This document shows positions 4,826 through 5,160 of a stretch of 5,160 nucleotides of DNA, in pieces. The stretch lies in the NCBI GenBank assembly GCA_031555675.1, contig JAVBUB010000088.1:1-5160 (forward strand). Reading direction: 5' to 3'. Below the pieces are notes generated by a model. It worked only from the letters and a program-made list of their open reading frames with translations. It made no database searches and was not told the origin of the DNA. The translations under genes and the position numbers were made by a program. The stretch is from JAISJU01 sp031555675. GTDB taxonomy: Bacteria > Bacteroidota > Bacteroidia > Bacteroidales > Paludibacteraceae. Each line of letters starts with the position of its first letter. Positions within the stretch are counted from its first letter, which is position 1.

Positions 4826-4969
4826 AATTCAGAATTAGCAAGTATGTCTGATTCAATCAATGATTGAAGAAAATACGTTTATCAAGTATCGACCGAAGAA
4901 AAGGAAAAGTAAATGCAATTTTGCCGGTAAAAATAAAGAAACCATTCCTTTAGAAAGAACAAATAACCC
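4826..4969 (+). pseudogene. Rearranged, inverted fragment of the AI-2E tail coding region
   Basis: Bases 4862-4969 match the coding strand of 3532-3425 (AI-2E residues about 402-437, IEENTF to NNP) with 9 mismatches and no gaps in 108 bases. Bases 4826-4865 match the coding strand of 3399-3360 (the Ser-rich tail, NSE to SIND) at 32 of 40 positions. In the gene the Ser-rich tail comes after the IEENTF block; here it comes before, joined at a shared GATT (4862-4865), with a one-base frame change. This order is what the junction of a tandem duplication would leave. An open frame 4860-5024 (54 codons) carries the block and then runs into an unrelated Phe-rich end, but has no ribosome binding site. 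I read it as non-functional debris. Only the tail part of the gene is represented; no membrane-domain sequence is seen. Confidence 0.85.
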
Positions 4970-5085
4970 AGAAACCCTCTTTTACTTCTTTTCTTTTACT
5001 TGTTTTACTTCTTTAAATAAATAATACTCTATGGAATATGGTCAAACTATGATAAAATAAAATTATAATTTTTTAAGAAAGAAAA
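4970..5085 (+). promoter_or_regulatory. Spacer with T-rich tract and weak candidate promoter for the right-edge gene
   Basis: From 4979 to 5013 the plus strand is nearly all pyrimidine, with TTTTACTT recurring three times. TATGAT at 5048-5053 and overlapping TAAAAT at 5053-5058 are -10 candidates 28-33 bases before the ATG at 5086. No convincing -35 is seen at proper spacing. Confidence 0.3.
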
Positions 5086-5160
5086 ATGAGAAAATCGACA
5101 GAAAGGTTACATAAAACAGCTATGAAATTACAGCAAGTATTAAGCTATGTGCGAAAAGCC
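5086..5160 (+). CDS. Probable TtcA-family tRNA 2-thiocytidine synthetase, N-terminus only (3' end outside window)
   Basis: The frame is open to the right edge and gives 25 residues from the ATG at 5086, or 13 from the in-frame ATG at 5122. From the second ATG the product begins MKLQQVLSYVRKA. This resembles the N-terminus of clostridial TtcA-like PP-loop ATPases, which typically begin MxLQxLLSYxRKAVDDY and thiolate cytidine-32 of tRNA. The SGGKDS ATP-binding motif would come later and is not visible. The choice of start is open. 5122 fits the family start, with GAAAGG about 15 bases upstream; 5086 has only an A-rich AAGAAAG upstream. The identification rests on 13 residues from memory of the family and is tentative. 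Confidence 0.5.
   Translation, partial: MRKSTERLHKTAMKLQQVLSYVRKA

Noticed and set aside
4826..4969. Insertion-sequence end or mobile element
   Set aside because: The repeated segment is AI-2E coding sequence, with no transposase, terminal inverted repeats or target-site duplication visible.
4860..5024. 54-codon plus-strand frame as a real small gene
   Set aside because: Its first two thirds are a copied AI-2E tail segment; there is no ribosome binding site, and a one-base frame change separates it from its upstream copied part.

Overview
The window is AT-rich, gene-dense DNA of a low-GC Gram-positive bacterium. A Bacillus-type LexA with candidate CGAAC-type operators, strong AGGAG/GGAGG ribosome binding sites and cytidylate kinase-like (CK-like) proteins typical of gut Clostridia suggest Clostridia, probably a Lachnospiraceae relative. 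This placement is inferred from protein style, not from a marker gene.

Layout. Positions 1-112 hold the 3' end of a + strand CK-like gene. It converges on lexA (276-893, minus) across a repeat-rich spacer with a perfect 27-bp hairpin that probably terminates transcription in both directions. Upstream of lexA are two abutting LexA-box-like sites. The 349-bp divergent spacer (894-1242) also holds two strong dyads, one of them at the promoter of a second CK-like gene (1243-1863, plus). A clear terminator follows, then about 460 bp without a credible gene: a 22-bp tandem pair, a 17-bp tandem array, a very AT-rich stretch and several small hairpins.

The right half is a probable minus-strand operon: an AI-2E family membrane protein (4737-3250), D-aminoacyl-tRNA deacylase dtd (3207-2752) and a small single-pass membrane protein (2666-2385). 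The AI-2E protein ends in a low-complexity tail of about six-residue repeats. Upstream of its promoter, on the opposite strand, lies a rearranged copy of part of that tail (4826-4969). It forms an inverted repeat of 108 bp (about 92% identical) that brackets most of the gene. A + strand gene beginning at 5086 or 5122 and running off the window looks like a TtcA-type tRNA thiolation enzyme.

The genes are mostly housekeeping: SOS control, D-aminoacyl-tRNA proofreading, possible tRNA thiolation and a membrane permease-like protein. I do not see a defence system, prophage, CRISPR array or transposase. The most unusual material is the rearranged AI-2E tail duplication, the repeat slippage at that gene's stop codon, and the dyads upstream of the CK-like gene.
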